From: Stenopsyche tienmushanensis
Lineage: Eukaryota > Arthropoda > Insecta > Trichoptera > Stenopsychidae
Assembly (NCBI GenBank): GCA_008973525.1
Contig: WACJ01000121.1
Span: 922,768 to 986,767 of the forward strand
Length of the DNA stretch: 64,000 nucleotides
Reading direction: 5' to 3'
The position numbers were made by a program, and so were the translations under genes. Below the pieces are notes generated by a model that was not told where the DNA came from, did no database searches, and worked only from the letters and a program-made list of their open reading frames with translations. Of the stretch, positions 49,470-61,679 are shown piece by piece (positions within the stretch are counted from its first letter, which is position 1; every line of letters starts with the position of its first letter).

Positions 49470-52400
49470 TAAGTAATAAAATTGAATTTGTATTCAATCT
49501 TTAATTTAATTAAGTGTTGCGATATTATAACAGCCCATAATTGTCAATCACAGGAATATCTTTTGATTCATACAAAAATTTCGATTAAGGACTTGATATG
49601 AATTGAATCCGGTTTAAAAAATATATTTATGAACATCCTTTGGCCATTAGCATGATCATATCATAAAGTATTAAATGTATAAGATCACCAATCTAAAACA
49701 TAATTTGACAGTTCGGTGGGTCTCAAACTCATTGCCCTTTGAAGCATGAATAAATAAAGGATCAGACAAAATATAAGGAAGATTAAAAAAAAAACAATAT
49801 TTAGAAACACACGATCCTAATAAATTTGAATTGCAAATGAAGTAACTTTACATAGCTTAAATATATGTATTTATCCAATTAAGAAGTATGATCATGCAGA
49901 CGGATAAAGGCCAATTAAGGGCTGAAATTGCACATCGTCAAATGACACATTCGAACTAGAAATGTTCATACATTTAATTACAACGCAGAATATTCAACCA
50001 GCATGTTGCATACATTTAAGATTAGATGTTGATAGAACAAATAGGATTTCATATTATTTATCGACGGAAATCAGCATATTGGAGTAAATGGGAGGCTTGT
50101 TCAGTTCAGGGGCGCTCTGACCAGGTTACTTCGCCAGTGAGATAATATTTTATGGGTGATGGTTCAAAGACCTGGTGATGCAGGTCGCTTAGCTGGTTCC
50201 ATGGCCTTATCGGCCACCAGCTCTGCTCTTCCGGCCGCTATCAAACTATAAATGGCAATCTTTTTTCACACTGGACCCTATAAACATGGCGGCCCAATAA
50301 AAAGCAGACAGACACGAACGACTCGGTCATTTTTCCTCGCCGGCCGCAGACCGTGCAAATTCACGGTACGGTTGCCACATTAAGAAACCCGCAGATGACG
50401 AAGGTCGATCGAAAACGGGATAAGGAGGGCCGAGGATATGTTCCTAGGATCACGCGTCCAGAATAAAGATTCAACCCCAAAATATAAAGTATGGCCAATC
50501 GGGAATTTTGCTTAATCCCGCACTTTTTCGGCATGTTTGTATTATCATGGCAGATTTTTTTATATTGAAACATCAAACGCCAAATGTAGGCTTTTTATGT
50601 GAATTTAAGCCATTAAACATGGAATGCTACGTCCTTATTATAGATCCATTTCATAAATGATATCAACGCATTAAAAACAGTCGGAATGTTAATGAGATCT
50701 CTCGTGAGAGTCTCAATGAAATCGTTCGAAATGTATAGCATAATACCTCAATAACCTTCGAGATCCCGGTTTTCATTATAACAAGCTACATGTAAATGTC
50801 GGCAATACTACAAACTTGTCCACGAAGAAACAAAGCAATCCAAAGGATATGAATTCCGGGAACTAATAGCACAGCATAGAGAAGAATTTAGTGCGTCAGC
50901 ACCGGGATAAATTCACAGGATTGCGATGAAAGAAATACTGAGAAGTCTTCCCATTCACTTCCAGGTACATTACAAAGAACCTTTAAACACAAAGCGACCC
51001 CCTCGAATGAACAGGCTTATTTTATTATTTGTCAACAAGTTGCCGCTTTTACTATTGAAATATAACCACTCATTGAAATAATAATGTTTTCAACTAAAAA
51101 AATATATATTATACGGTAAACGACTAGAAAATAATAATTAAAACGGTGGTAATAAATATGTATATATTACACAAAAATAAAATTTATTACCCAAAAAAAT
51201 CCTTATTCAATTCAAAGTCAAATACAGCCACGAAGAAAATATTTTTTCTTCGGAGAATTCAAGCAAATTTCTTCAATTATTGAAGATAAATATGTATTTG
51301 GTTTATAAACAAATTTTCCTATGCAAAAAAATTGATATTAGGACGTTTAAAGGAAGCTGGAAATAGTATCGAACGAGATGATTACAAAATACAACCCCAA
51401 TACAATATATTTATAATTTTAATAAATTATCATAGCATAATTTATTATAAACATTGATCGTAAATTTATTAGATCTTGATGTTTTATGACTCGAACATTG
51501 TTTAAATGAAGACTTATTGCCAAAAAATGTAAGCACCATAGGGATATAAATGTCGATCGTAGAAATGTAGTTATTTATTATCGTATTGATGTTGCTAAGC
51601 AAACATCGTATCGCTGAGCATAAATCGTAGCCCTGCCCTTGAGCAGATGAGAATATATCAAATAAATGGTGTTCGCACCCATTATTCGATGTTCGCCAAA
51701 AAAAGCATCTAACACAATCGATTGATCAATCAAAATATGACTGTTGTAGTTGATGAAAAAATGTGTTTAGTTTAAATCTGTGTATTGGAAAGCTTATATG
51801 CCTTAGTATCAGCGTGTCAATTGATGCATACAAGAAGGAACATGAATTCTTAGTCGGTACAATGATGGATGGTATTTAATAAAGTGTGATTATTGAGGTT
51901 AAAGGTGATTATGAAGACACCACCCGAGCAATAATGATTCATTGGGGTAGTTGAGGCATGAGTTTGCTAACAGCCAAAGGATCAATATCAGATTGCTATC
52001 TTATAACCCAATTGTTTCAATCCTGAAGAAAGATGGACCATATATGATATCAAGGGGTGATTTGATTTATTACTTTCCAAGCGGTTGCTCGTTTTTCATT
52101 TCCAGATTAAGTGACACATTTAGCCCGTTTGAAGGTTTTTGGCGTAGAATACGCCAGGATAATGGGATTTTTATAGTGAATTTGGATAAAATTTGTTATT
52201 AAATGTGCCCTGTTAGATTTTTCTTTGTTTGCTTGTGATTGAATTCCGTTTGATTAAAGGCCGAGATGTCGGGAGGTGTGATAGTGCAAAATTGTACACA
52301 ATTTAGATCCACGGCATGATACCCGATATTAGATTTACATCGCACATGGTTCGACCCTCGGGGATGCTGCAGAAAGATTGCTATCGTTCCCGGGCCGAAT

Positions 52401-53394
52401 TTTCCATCGTATTAACATATCTCCTGCGAGGAAAATAATGAACGCGGCCCAACCGACCGGAAAACTACGTGTTTAAAATAAAATACAGCGAAAGTTACTT
52501 CCGCTATCAGTTCCGTTCTGCTCCGGTTTAATTGACTTTTATATCTTGCCCGCTTCATCAGGTCACACGGTAACTTGCCGAAAGAAAACTAATTTATACG
52601 TGTCGGGACCGTGAAATAGTGAAAATGCTATCGGGAGGAAATAAAAAAGAGCCGAAGCGGAACTAATACGGCGAAATTTCGGCATTAAGCTCTGCAAAGT
52701 ATATTTCCCAGAAGTGCAATGTATCTTGCCTGGAATGATCGATGCGGTATGGACCTAGTGATTACGGAACCCATGCTGAACAACGGCTTTCTTCACATGG
52801 ATTTCCCACTATGCGTATATATCTCAACTGATATAAATATCTTTGCATCTGAGAAATTGAAAATTTATGGCTGCGAATCTCTGAATATTTCCCACAAAAT
52901 ATGGTAAAAAAAAGAATTACCGTTTATATGTTGGCTTCAGATTGATCCACGACTAACTGTACGTCTCGCCTCCTACCATCTTCCTAAACACTGATAAGTA
53001 AAGTATGCAATAGTAACGATAAGCCTAGAATTATGAAATTCAAGCACGAGATGCAGATAAGAATTACTATTGAGACAGCACGTTCACTCCGAATCGGATT
53101 TCTGAGATATTAAAATTCTATAAGAGAATTAAATGTAATTTGACTCATGGACCAATTATCTGAGACGAACGTAATGATCATTGACCCAAATAAAATTGAT
53201 TAAATAATGAAGTGTTAATTGGTAAATCTATCAATTAACAGATAATATTTAAGCAAGCTGAACATTTAAATGACAAAACAAGTTCACCTCAATAAGTCAA
53301 ATCGAACTAACATTTATTCTACATACGTGATTTCTATATCAACTGATTATGACTTTTCAATAAATGCATACTAGCATTCAATTCAAGCGAGAAT
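49470..53394. other. Gene-free DNA with two CpG-richer blocks
   Basis: No gene recognised. About 50,100-50,470 and 52,260-52,700 are clearly richer in G, C and CpG than the surroundings and contain no convincing exon; the first includes a 71-codon minus frame (50,361-50,576) of unknown nature. They are candidates for conserved regulatory DNA. 51,050-51,600 is very AT-rich. Confidence 0.4.
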
Positions 53395-53406
53395 TAATTT
53401 AAATCA

Positions 53407-53574
53407 GGCATCGAACCGGATCTGAACCGATAACCGATAAAACCGTTATTATTCCGGGAACGAAAACTATAACCGAATTGATATAAATGTTTGGAACTAA
53501 ACTGGAACGAAGACCGGAATTAAAAGCATAATGGTTAACCGATTGTATGTCCTATCGGTCCGCTTTTCGGACCG
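53407..53574. repeat. Degenerate ACCGATAA/CCGGAA word cluster with a hairpin
   Basis: From 53,407 the words GAACCGGATC, GAACCGATAACCGATAAAACCG, CCGGGAACG, TAACCGAA, GGAACGA and ACCGGAAT follow each other, then TTAACCGATT and a perfect 7-bp hairpin CGGTCCG/CGGACCG (53,556-53,574). Repeated ACCG(A/G)-type words occur near the ends of some hAT-type transposons, but I see no paired ends or target duplication. It is unlike the neighbouring sequence. Confidence 0.4.
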
Positions 53575-56223
53575 CTGATTTGACAAATGAGCGCCTCGCG
53601 ATCGGATACCTGAATGTGTCTACAGAACGATTACAAACTCTTATTATGAAACGAAGTTGTCTGAAGAAGACTGATCGGAAAAGTTGTTTAAATTTAACAA
53701 TCAGTCGAAAATATTCTTGTCTTTATTTTATTGCGGGCTTATCTTTATTAAATTATTTTAAGCCGGCTGGATCGGCCCAGTGTTTAAGCGATAACAAAGA
53801 GTCAATCAGTGTTGGTTCGTGTTAAGTAAAATGGTTGAGTAAAATAAAAACCATGTGCAACAACATGTGACCGGGTCGGTATTCTGCTTTTTGTATCCCA
53901 AGCCCAATTGCGCCCGTGGCGGGCACCTGCCATACCACACCTATGTTACGACCCTGCTAAGCATAGTAATATCATAAAAATATTCAGTAATATCCATGCC
54001 TTAACATATAAATCAATTAAAATGGGATATTGATCTTGTGCTATAAAAGCGAATTTAAAATATATGTACTTAGCAAGCCTTTTCTATTTTCATTGAATTT
54101 CAGCGATAATCAATGTCTATTTTCAACATTCCTTATGTGAATTGAGAGCGAATCTATTGATAAAGCCATAATAAATCAGCCATAAGAAAATTTGCTTGCG
54201 TTACATAAAGGTTTAAATATTTTGACATTTCAGAGCAGGACCAAAGATTTATCATTTATCAATTTAATACAAGTCATTAATTCGATATTTTCGGGACATA
54301 AAATACACACTATTAGTGTAGTTTAAAGGTTAAGCTCTCACTTGGCTGTTTCGAATGGAGCGGAATTGACATTTTCATAAAGCTCGATCTTCTAATAAAA
54401 TAACAGAAGTGACAGATCATCACTCTGTACGATCCAAAGAGCAAGCACAATGTAGGCTTCTTTCGAACATCCATTAATCATCATAATTTTCAATGAGAAC
54501 ATTTCAATTTATGCAATCGTTGCGCCACGGACGGGGTTTAAGTTCAACAATTGTTGAATAATTTCCTCGTGGCATTGTGAAAGAAAAATGGCAAATGTCA
54601 GCATTTTCACGCGGATGAATTGGACGTTTCGATTGATGTAGAACACTTTGGTTAAGCATCGATTTTTGTTGAGATTTAAGACCCACGGAATGGGCATTAA
54701 GAGCGAATGCATTAAGCTGATTGAAAATGCGTTCGGAATAATGCATACAAAAGCTGGCGGCGATTAAAAGAGACCATATGGAGTAAAGAAACGCATTTGC
54801 AGTCATTATGTACTTTCGGTGCCAATGGCTTTCATTAGGTTGATGACTGTGATTTCTTCAAAGCCATTCGCAGAGTTAACCATCACAAATCATTCTTCGG
54901 CTGAATGAGGTAGATCAATTTGTTAGCGCAAATTATTTCCCCGGAGCTCGTGAATAATAAGCGAAATCAATTTGCATATTATATTGCGGATAGCAACACG
55001 CTCCAAAGAATTTATGTACTAACTAAAAGCCCGTCCGAAATTGTTCCAATCGAATTTACACGGAATCGCCAGTGTGTGAGATTAATCCAGGACGGGCTGA
55101 CGAACTGTGTCCTTCCAACTAAAATTCACAACAAATCATCCGTACAATTCCGCCTATTCAAAACAAACATAACGGCAAATTACATTCGAATGTAACCGAC
55201 ATGTGTTAGACGCAAGAAGCGTTCAATTACATAAGAAAAAAGCGGTAATGATACCGAATAAAAAAATGAACTAACCACAACAAAATGAGTCATACATTTA
55301 ATAGGCAGTCTGGCAATTCCTAGGCAGTTCAATTTTAACAAATAGCGAAACTCCTATACATTTTCATACGCGTGACTCATAAATTTTGCCCGGTTAAATT
55401 ACTATACATATACAGACATAAATCTGTGTATCGTTTAGCATGATCTTTTCGCTCTAGGCAGACATACTAGATATAGTGCCATTCCAGTTAGGTCGAATTC
55501 ATTTTGGATTCTTTGATATATTCACATGGGTCGGGGCGAAAAAAATATTTAAGTGGTTGTAAATTAACCGATTCACTGACGAATATGTGGCCCCGCAAAA
55601 AAAACAATCATCAAAAATAATATTTAAAAAACCATCAACACTGCATGCAACGAACAGCCTTATGCGAGACAGCAACCTCTTCAACGACCACGCGTACACA
55701 ATCATCATCTGATTCATACATGCACTATATGTAATCGAAATTGATTAATTCTGCCTTAATATATTGCATGAAATCTTCTGGAATCACTATGAAAATCCAA
55801 AAAAATCCAGGCTGTTTTATACTGACGTTTAGAACGTCAGTTTCATAATTTTTGCCAATTTTAACGCTGTTAATCCAAAGTAAATTATGAACATCATCTA
55901 AATATTTATAAGACATAAATCTGTATAATTTAACAAACAAATCTTATACATCTAGAACAGTAAGTGGCATGAAAAATGAAAAATTAAGGACTTAGACAGA
56001 TCATCCACTGCAGAACTAGGACCTTTTCAATATTGAATAGGTGTATCGTACATTCCCTTCTTCATTCGCTCGATATTGAAGTTAACATGACTTCAGAAAT
56101 TCGTTCAGAATTAAGTTTGCTTGTTTTCTTCTTGTGCTTGTTCTGTTCCTTGAGCTTTCCTTCTGGTCTAAACCAGCAAGATTCTATACATTATATACTA
56201 TTTGGTACTATGTAAAAGATAAT
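53575..56223. other. AT-rich gene-free DNA
   Basis: No gene recognised. Frames at 53,547-53,825, 54,504-54,806 and 54,920-55,195 are 91-100 codons long and match nothing I know. A short perfect hairpin at 55,821-55,841 is listed separately. Confidence 0.4.
55821..55841. repeat. Perfect 9-bp hairpin ACTGACGTT/AACGTCAGT
   Basis: The arms are separated by only three bases (TAG). The stem contains TGACGT, the half site recognised by CREB/ATF-type bZIP proteins. It is isolated in AT-rich DNA. Confidence 0.45.
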
Positions 56224-56249
56224 GAGCGATAAGTTTTAGACTGACCTGA
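56224..56249 (+). repeat. Orphan mariner end
   Basis: GAGCGATAAGTTTTAGACTGACCTGA followed by TA matches the terminal repeat of the mariner family at 20,645 and 29,704 with a few changes. No transposase or partner end was found within 1.5 kb. Confidence 0.65.
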
Positions 56250-58778
56250 TATATTTTAGATAGAAACTGTTGAATATCCAATATTGATATCCAAAGATGT
56301 AGTTTAAAGCCAATTAGATTATTGTACAATTCCGACGTAGTTAAGCTTAATTAAAGTTTGTATATCAATCTTCATATTATAGGATTAGTCTTTCCATGGA
56401 AAAATTACATATGGAAATCAATTTATAATTATTGGTAGGTTCTTAATTGACAGCATCAGATTACGTCTCCTTATACGTGATTTGAAGTTTTAGTCACTTT
56501 AATGATGATGTTATAAAATAGTATGTATATATGGGAGTATATAATTCCACGTCTGCAACATCTTCCCTTACAAGGATGGTCGTCGCTCATTTGTTGATTA
56601 GTTCCATTGCTGCGGTCGTACAAGAGCCATGGTTCCCAATCGAGCGGAGCGCTTGCCTGGTCATTACAAGAGCAATCAGGGAAGATTCGTTAGAAAACAA
56701 ACAGATTCACAAATCGACCTTATTTAGCGAATAAACAGTCGTGTCTCTTCTGTAAACACGTTCGCAGCATTTAATCGCAACGGGAGAATGGGCACATTTA
56801 TCCGGTTTGTGATCCCACACCCATCCATCCGCATTTCTTCTCTGGGGAGATACGTGCGATAGGTGGACGGGTGGATGGGTGGGTGGCTACACAATAAAAT
56901 AGAGAACGTCTTCGATTCCAGATAGCGATCTCTCCAACTTATTGTTCAGCGGCAGGCACCGCGGAGAAATGGGAACGGCGACCCACGAGTGCGCAAAGAA
57001 AGCTTTATGGTTCCATTGAAAACAATAAGTTTCATCCGATAACGGATCCGATGTATGAAAAACTTTCACACCACTCAAAAGTAGGATATAAAAGCCCTAA
57101 GAGATGAGGAATATACGAGTCGCTTTTAGCAATGGCCGACTTTAATTACTCGACTTGGGGAAACTATTAAGTACGTGCTTCTGATGGACGAAACGCTGCC
57201 GAAGATAAGCGGACACATGAGAGGTGCTTCGTTCGAAGGTGGCAGAACTTATTTAGGACGACATTAAAAACACACGGAATCAAGCATTGTGTGTAATTAT
57301 CGTAAGCCGCACTTGGAATACTGAAAAGTCGATAAAATAAGAAGAAGATCATCTAGAATGTCATTTTAACAGGTGGTATTAATTACTTTCCGCCAGTTTC
57401 AAGGATATCCCATTTCGTATATTATTTACTTGACATACCACATCCGCTATTAAGGCTTCCACCTGCATCGAAGCTCAACAGCAATTTTCTATGGATATTC
57501 ATAGTTCTGCACTCAATATATAATCTGGGAAATTGGCATCGATTAAAACATTCTTAAACGAAGCCATTTATATGCGAAAATTTAAATAAAAGTATACATC
57601 GACGCAATTTTTCATACTAATTTAAACAGACCTTAATAAAATTACATGATATTAACACAATCAGAATGAATATAAAACGTAGATTGAGCACGCAAATCTT
57701 AAACTTTGAACAGTTTTTATTTTTGAGCTTTTTCACGAAAACAAAATATGCAATATATAGTGCAATTTGGCTTCCATATTATCAATCAATAGAATGTGTA
57801 ACTCTTCAATGTCCAATCAGGTCACAAATATGCCATCCAATTCATATATTGACATTTCCCTTGTTTAAAAAACGCGAAAAACTACTCTACTTGGAGTACT
57901 TACTCCATTCCGCCTGTTGGATGATAAATGAGGGGATATTCAATTGCGAAAACGCTAACAATTTAAGTGGTGTAATTCACATCCAGTCATATATTATAGA
58001 AACACACGCATCACATCTATGCACAACTAGCATTTGATTCGAAAGCATTTTCAATGCAGTGTATTTTGATCAATAAATTTACACATTTAAGACCTTCCTG
58101 CTCTCCATATATTATGATGATACAAAAGAAATAACACGAAGGACTTGCATCGATCCTTAATAATTTTGCAGAAGCACGTTGCACTCAAGCCATGCTAAGC
58201 CTTCAACTATGGAGCGTATTAAAAGCGCTTGAATATTTCGAGAGTTTTATAAATAAATAAGGTCGTTTCATTAACATTGCTTCGAAAATAGAGGATTAAG
58301 CCTCCACGGTGTAAATGACTTTTGAATGACAGACTCAGACAGCAATCCAAATAAATCTTATTATTCTAACTACAGCAGCCTTAAGCCATTAACTTGGCGA
58401 TAGAAAATATTTTTAATCAATTCTGTTGTACAATCAAATCGTTTTTATTGCATTTTGAAGATGGTTTTGGATGAAGCTTTATAATGTAAATTAGAGCTGA
58501 ATAATTGTATGTTTGACTGTGTCTGCATAACATAATCAATATTATTTTTGGAGTTCTTATTTAAAAAAAAAACATTTTTTGCAGTATCAACTCTTTTAGC
58601 GCAACAGAAAAAATTGTACATAAGAAAAGAATAACGAGTCAATTTTACGTAATATGATAAGGTTTAAGAAAAAATAAGAGTATAAATAGTTTTTTGTGCA
58701 TTGGTGTCTATGGGTTTAATCTGCAGATATTGATGAGTACAAATAGAAAATAATATTAAGATATGTTTGCATACACAA
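56250..58778. other. Gene-free DNA with a GC-richer block
   Basis: About 56,560-57,100 is GC-richer and holds the G-rich inverted repeat listed separately. The plus frame 57,666-58,037 (123 codons) is AT-driven in composition, with no motif or signal peptide that I recognise. Confidence 0.4.
56814..56886. repeat. G-rich/C-rich imperfect inverted repeat
   Basis: CCCACACCCATCCATCC (56,814-56,830) is nearly complementary to the G-rich run at 56,862-56,886 (GGTGG, ACGGGTGGAT, GGGTGGGTGG) across about 30 bases. The G-rich strand alone has three GGG runs and four GG pairs within 25 bases, so a two-layer quadruplex is possible as well as a hairpin. Confidence 0.5.
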
Positions 58779-58840
58779 CGATATATCGTCGTTGGCAATT
58801 TGCGCATGTGTTAACAGCAGCGATATATCGTTGTCCGGCA
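58779..58840 (-). repeat. CGATATATCG-family short repeat, copy 3
   Basis: Two perfect CGATATATCG palindromes, at 58,779-58,788 and 58,821-58,830, 42 bp apart. On the minus strand the order is GCCGGACAA, palindrome, CTGCTGTTAACA, CATGCGCAAATTGCC, AACGA, palindrome. This matches copy 2 in layout and copy 1 in the GTTAACA and GCG words. Confidence 0.75.
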
Positions 58841-60712
58841 TTAAAAGTTATAGCTTTGTATTATGGAACCCATTTCAATTTTTTTTCGTATATGCATTTT
58901 CTTACATGCAAATTTATGTGGAGCGCATCTACTGCATAAAAAAAACTCGTTCCTATACATTTAAATTTTTGCATAAAAGTTTGATATTTAGTGATTTACG
59001 TGCATTAATAACTGCATTATGCAATTCCGATATTTTGCCCGCGGTATAAAATGGACAGCAATTATATCGTTTTTGTGCTATATAAGGTAATATTGTATGT
59101 AAACATGTTGCAGAAATGTTAGCGCCGTGTGAAACTCACTCACGAATAATTCCGAAATATGTCTGTTTGCATGTAAATATTGTTTTTGTTATGTTTGATT
59201 GTTTCATTTCGAGAAAATGAGGAAATTCTCAGATTAATTGTCGTGAATGATGGATGTAAATGTTGCGTTAGAGTGGGTTATTTTCATTCGATCAGCAGGA
59301 ATACCTTCACGAAGATGTAAAAAAGCACAAACGAGAAATTCATATTGAGCCCTAAGGTCAAATACAATTTATCTCCAATTGATGTCAGTAGCACCTGTGC
59401 TAATGGATTGAGAGAAAATGATGGAAACGCGTTATTTAAGAACGCAGATGCTCTCGGTAATTATAGTACACGATTTTCATGTCCGCCGCGAAGAGCAAAT
59501 AAAAAATTACGAAACACGCAGAACGTATTCCATTTTCAATTCAGATTTTATCCCAACGGCTTTCGTCGAAGATATTTGATTAAGAGCTTTCGGAAGAGAC
59601 GCATGTGGGATCCATGTGAAATATTTGTCTCCCGAGACTAACCATCTTCAACGCCCACCGCGATATATATAGTCGGGCCCCCACGAGTTTACATTGACAA
59701 TTTTCTTAGACCAACTCGTTTTATGCTAATTCTCATTGTGTACAAAAATAATAAGTTGAATGAGCTCTCCAAATTGTCCAAAATTCCCTCAAATAGAAAT
59801 GTGGTTACTCATGTTTTGGCTGTTGTATTTCCGGAGTACGCACTCGATGCTTCTGCTTTTATATCAATGTTTGCTCTAGTAGAAGACTCGATAAGAAGGT
59901 TCACCAGAGATAACTTGAGATAATATAAACCACATACAAGTCCTTGACCTCCCATCTTGTCTATATGAAGAATTAAATATAAATATGTAACATGAAATTC
60001 ATCTATAATCAATTTACAAAATATGAACACAAAAACCATTAGCCCAAATGAGTCCCAATTAAATCGCTTTATTCAATTAATTCGCGTTGCGATTGCATAT
60101 GACAGGTTTATAAAATTATATCGATGGACTTCTCAAACCATTCAAACATAAATTTACCCTTATTCGATGTAAATTACGATGAAAATATTTTCATTATGTA
60201 TCTACATCGGATTGCATTCGGTGGAAAATCCGTGGAACAAATTTGGGAGATCATTTTCTATCCAAAAATTCGTCCAAATTTAAACATATGTTGAAGATAA
60301 TAGAAAATCATCATATAAAATCTCCCATGGAGATATTCGCCTATGTTTGATAATAATGGAGCTTTAAGAAGAATCCATACGAAAAATTACGACATCAAAA
60401 TTTTGCACTTGTCGATGATATTTCATAAGTTCTCGATTAATAAAGATGTCTATTATGTAAATTTGGCATTCTAGATTTTATTAAATGTCAATTATGAATA
60501 AATATTGATTTTATTTTTACATAAGAATGTCTGGGCCGTTCTAAAACTTTCATATATAACAGGACCAAGGCCTCATCAAATTGTCCAATTCCAATGTTTG
60601 TCATAATTTTGAATTATTTTAAATTGATGTTTATATCATTTAATGAAATATTCAATCGCAAGCTTACAAAAAAGAGACATGTATTCGAAAACCAATACAT
60701 CAGATTCTGATG
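58841..60712. other. Gene-free DNA
   Basis: No gene recognised. 59,340-59,640 is CpG-richer with a 98-codon plus frame (59,345-59,641), basic near its end and without known motifs. The rest is AT-rich. Confidence 0.4.
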
Positions 60713-60736
60713 AAGCGAAATTTTGGACTGACCTGA
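60713..60736 (+). repeat. Orphan mariner end
   Basis: AAGCGAAATTTTGGACTGACC followed by TGA and TA matches the same mariner terminal repeat as at 56,224. No transposase sequence precedes it. Confidence 0.7.
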
Positions 60737-61026
60737 TATTATATCTCAAAACTTTAATGTTTATCTGATTTTTTACAATATTTTATACACATTTTTGTAT
60801 CACAGCCTGTTCTTATTATCTACGGCATAATGAAGAATTATTACATTTGAATTTATATAGTTTTCAAGAGCCACGATATTTTTGCTATGCCGGCAACGCG
60901 TAAATTAGGACGTGTTTTTTGGCGTTGAATTTTTTATGATATTCTTTATTATAGTCTAAATTCAGGTGAATTTTAAAGTATCAAAAAAATTCATAGTAGC
61001 CATTATTTTGCATGAACACAGACGTT

Positions 61027-61679
61027 TTAACACTTTGAGACCCGCTGACGCCTTTTGGCGTAAAAATTCCCCAACCGTTATGAACCGCTGACGCCATTTG
61101 GCGTAAAAACGTAGGCCTACAACATCATAAAAAAAAATGTTACCGACACTAATATTTCACTATTCGTTGACAGATGTCTCTACAGATATAAAGGGTATAT
61201 AAATTTGAGTTTTAAGGTTGAAGAAAGAAAATAAATTTCCTATAAGAATCATATTAGAAGTCGATCCTAAGACAATTTTAAATTGAAAAGTAGCTCCCAA
61301 GACAAAAAAGGTTGGACGATCCTGAAGTAAAGGATATATACATATCCAGTGGCGGTCCTTCCATAAAATTGCGAAGTATTATCACCCTCATGTAGTAAAT
61401 AAATTTTAAATGAAATATAAATAACAAGTAGTATTTATAGAAAGAAAAAAAATGTATTTCGTTGGTTTGAGAACCACTGCTTGAAAGTTGTAAAATGAAG
61501 ATCACATATCTATACCTTTGATTATGTAGAACATAACCTGAAAATTTTACGTATATACACTCATAGGTTAAAAAGATATGTAAATTATTATAAAGGTCTT
61601 GATTTCTTGCGAAATTTGCCTAAAACGAGCGGCCCCCACAGCATTTTCACACCAAAAAGCGCGGTTCTCAAAGTGTTAA
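61027..61679. mobile_element. TTAA-flanked, piggyBac-like nonautonomous element, 645 bp
   Basis: TTAA at 61,027-61,030 and 61,676-61,679 flank ends CACTTTGAGACCCGC (left) and GCGGTTCTCAAAGTG (right), which are inverted repeats matching at 14 of 15 positions. Just inside the left end the word CGCTGACGCC(T/A)TTTGGCGTAA occurs twice, 43 bp apart (61,043 and 61,086), each containing an ACGCC/GGCGT palindrome. The body has no transposase I can recognise; a 75-codon minus frame at 61,278-61,505 looks like chance. The TTAA duplication and terminal design indicate a piggyBac-type element moved in trans. Confidence 0.82.

Noticed and set aside
54905..54920. TGAGGTAGATCAATTTG, resembling the start of let-7
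   Set aside because: Only the first eight bases match let-7, and no complementary arm folds with it.
57666..58037. 123-codon plus frame, considered as a chemoreceptor or secreted-protein exon
   Set aside because: Composition is driven by AT-rich codons, there is no family motif, and hydrophobic stretches are not arranged as membrane helices of a known receptor.
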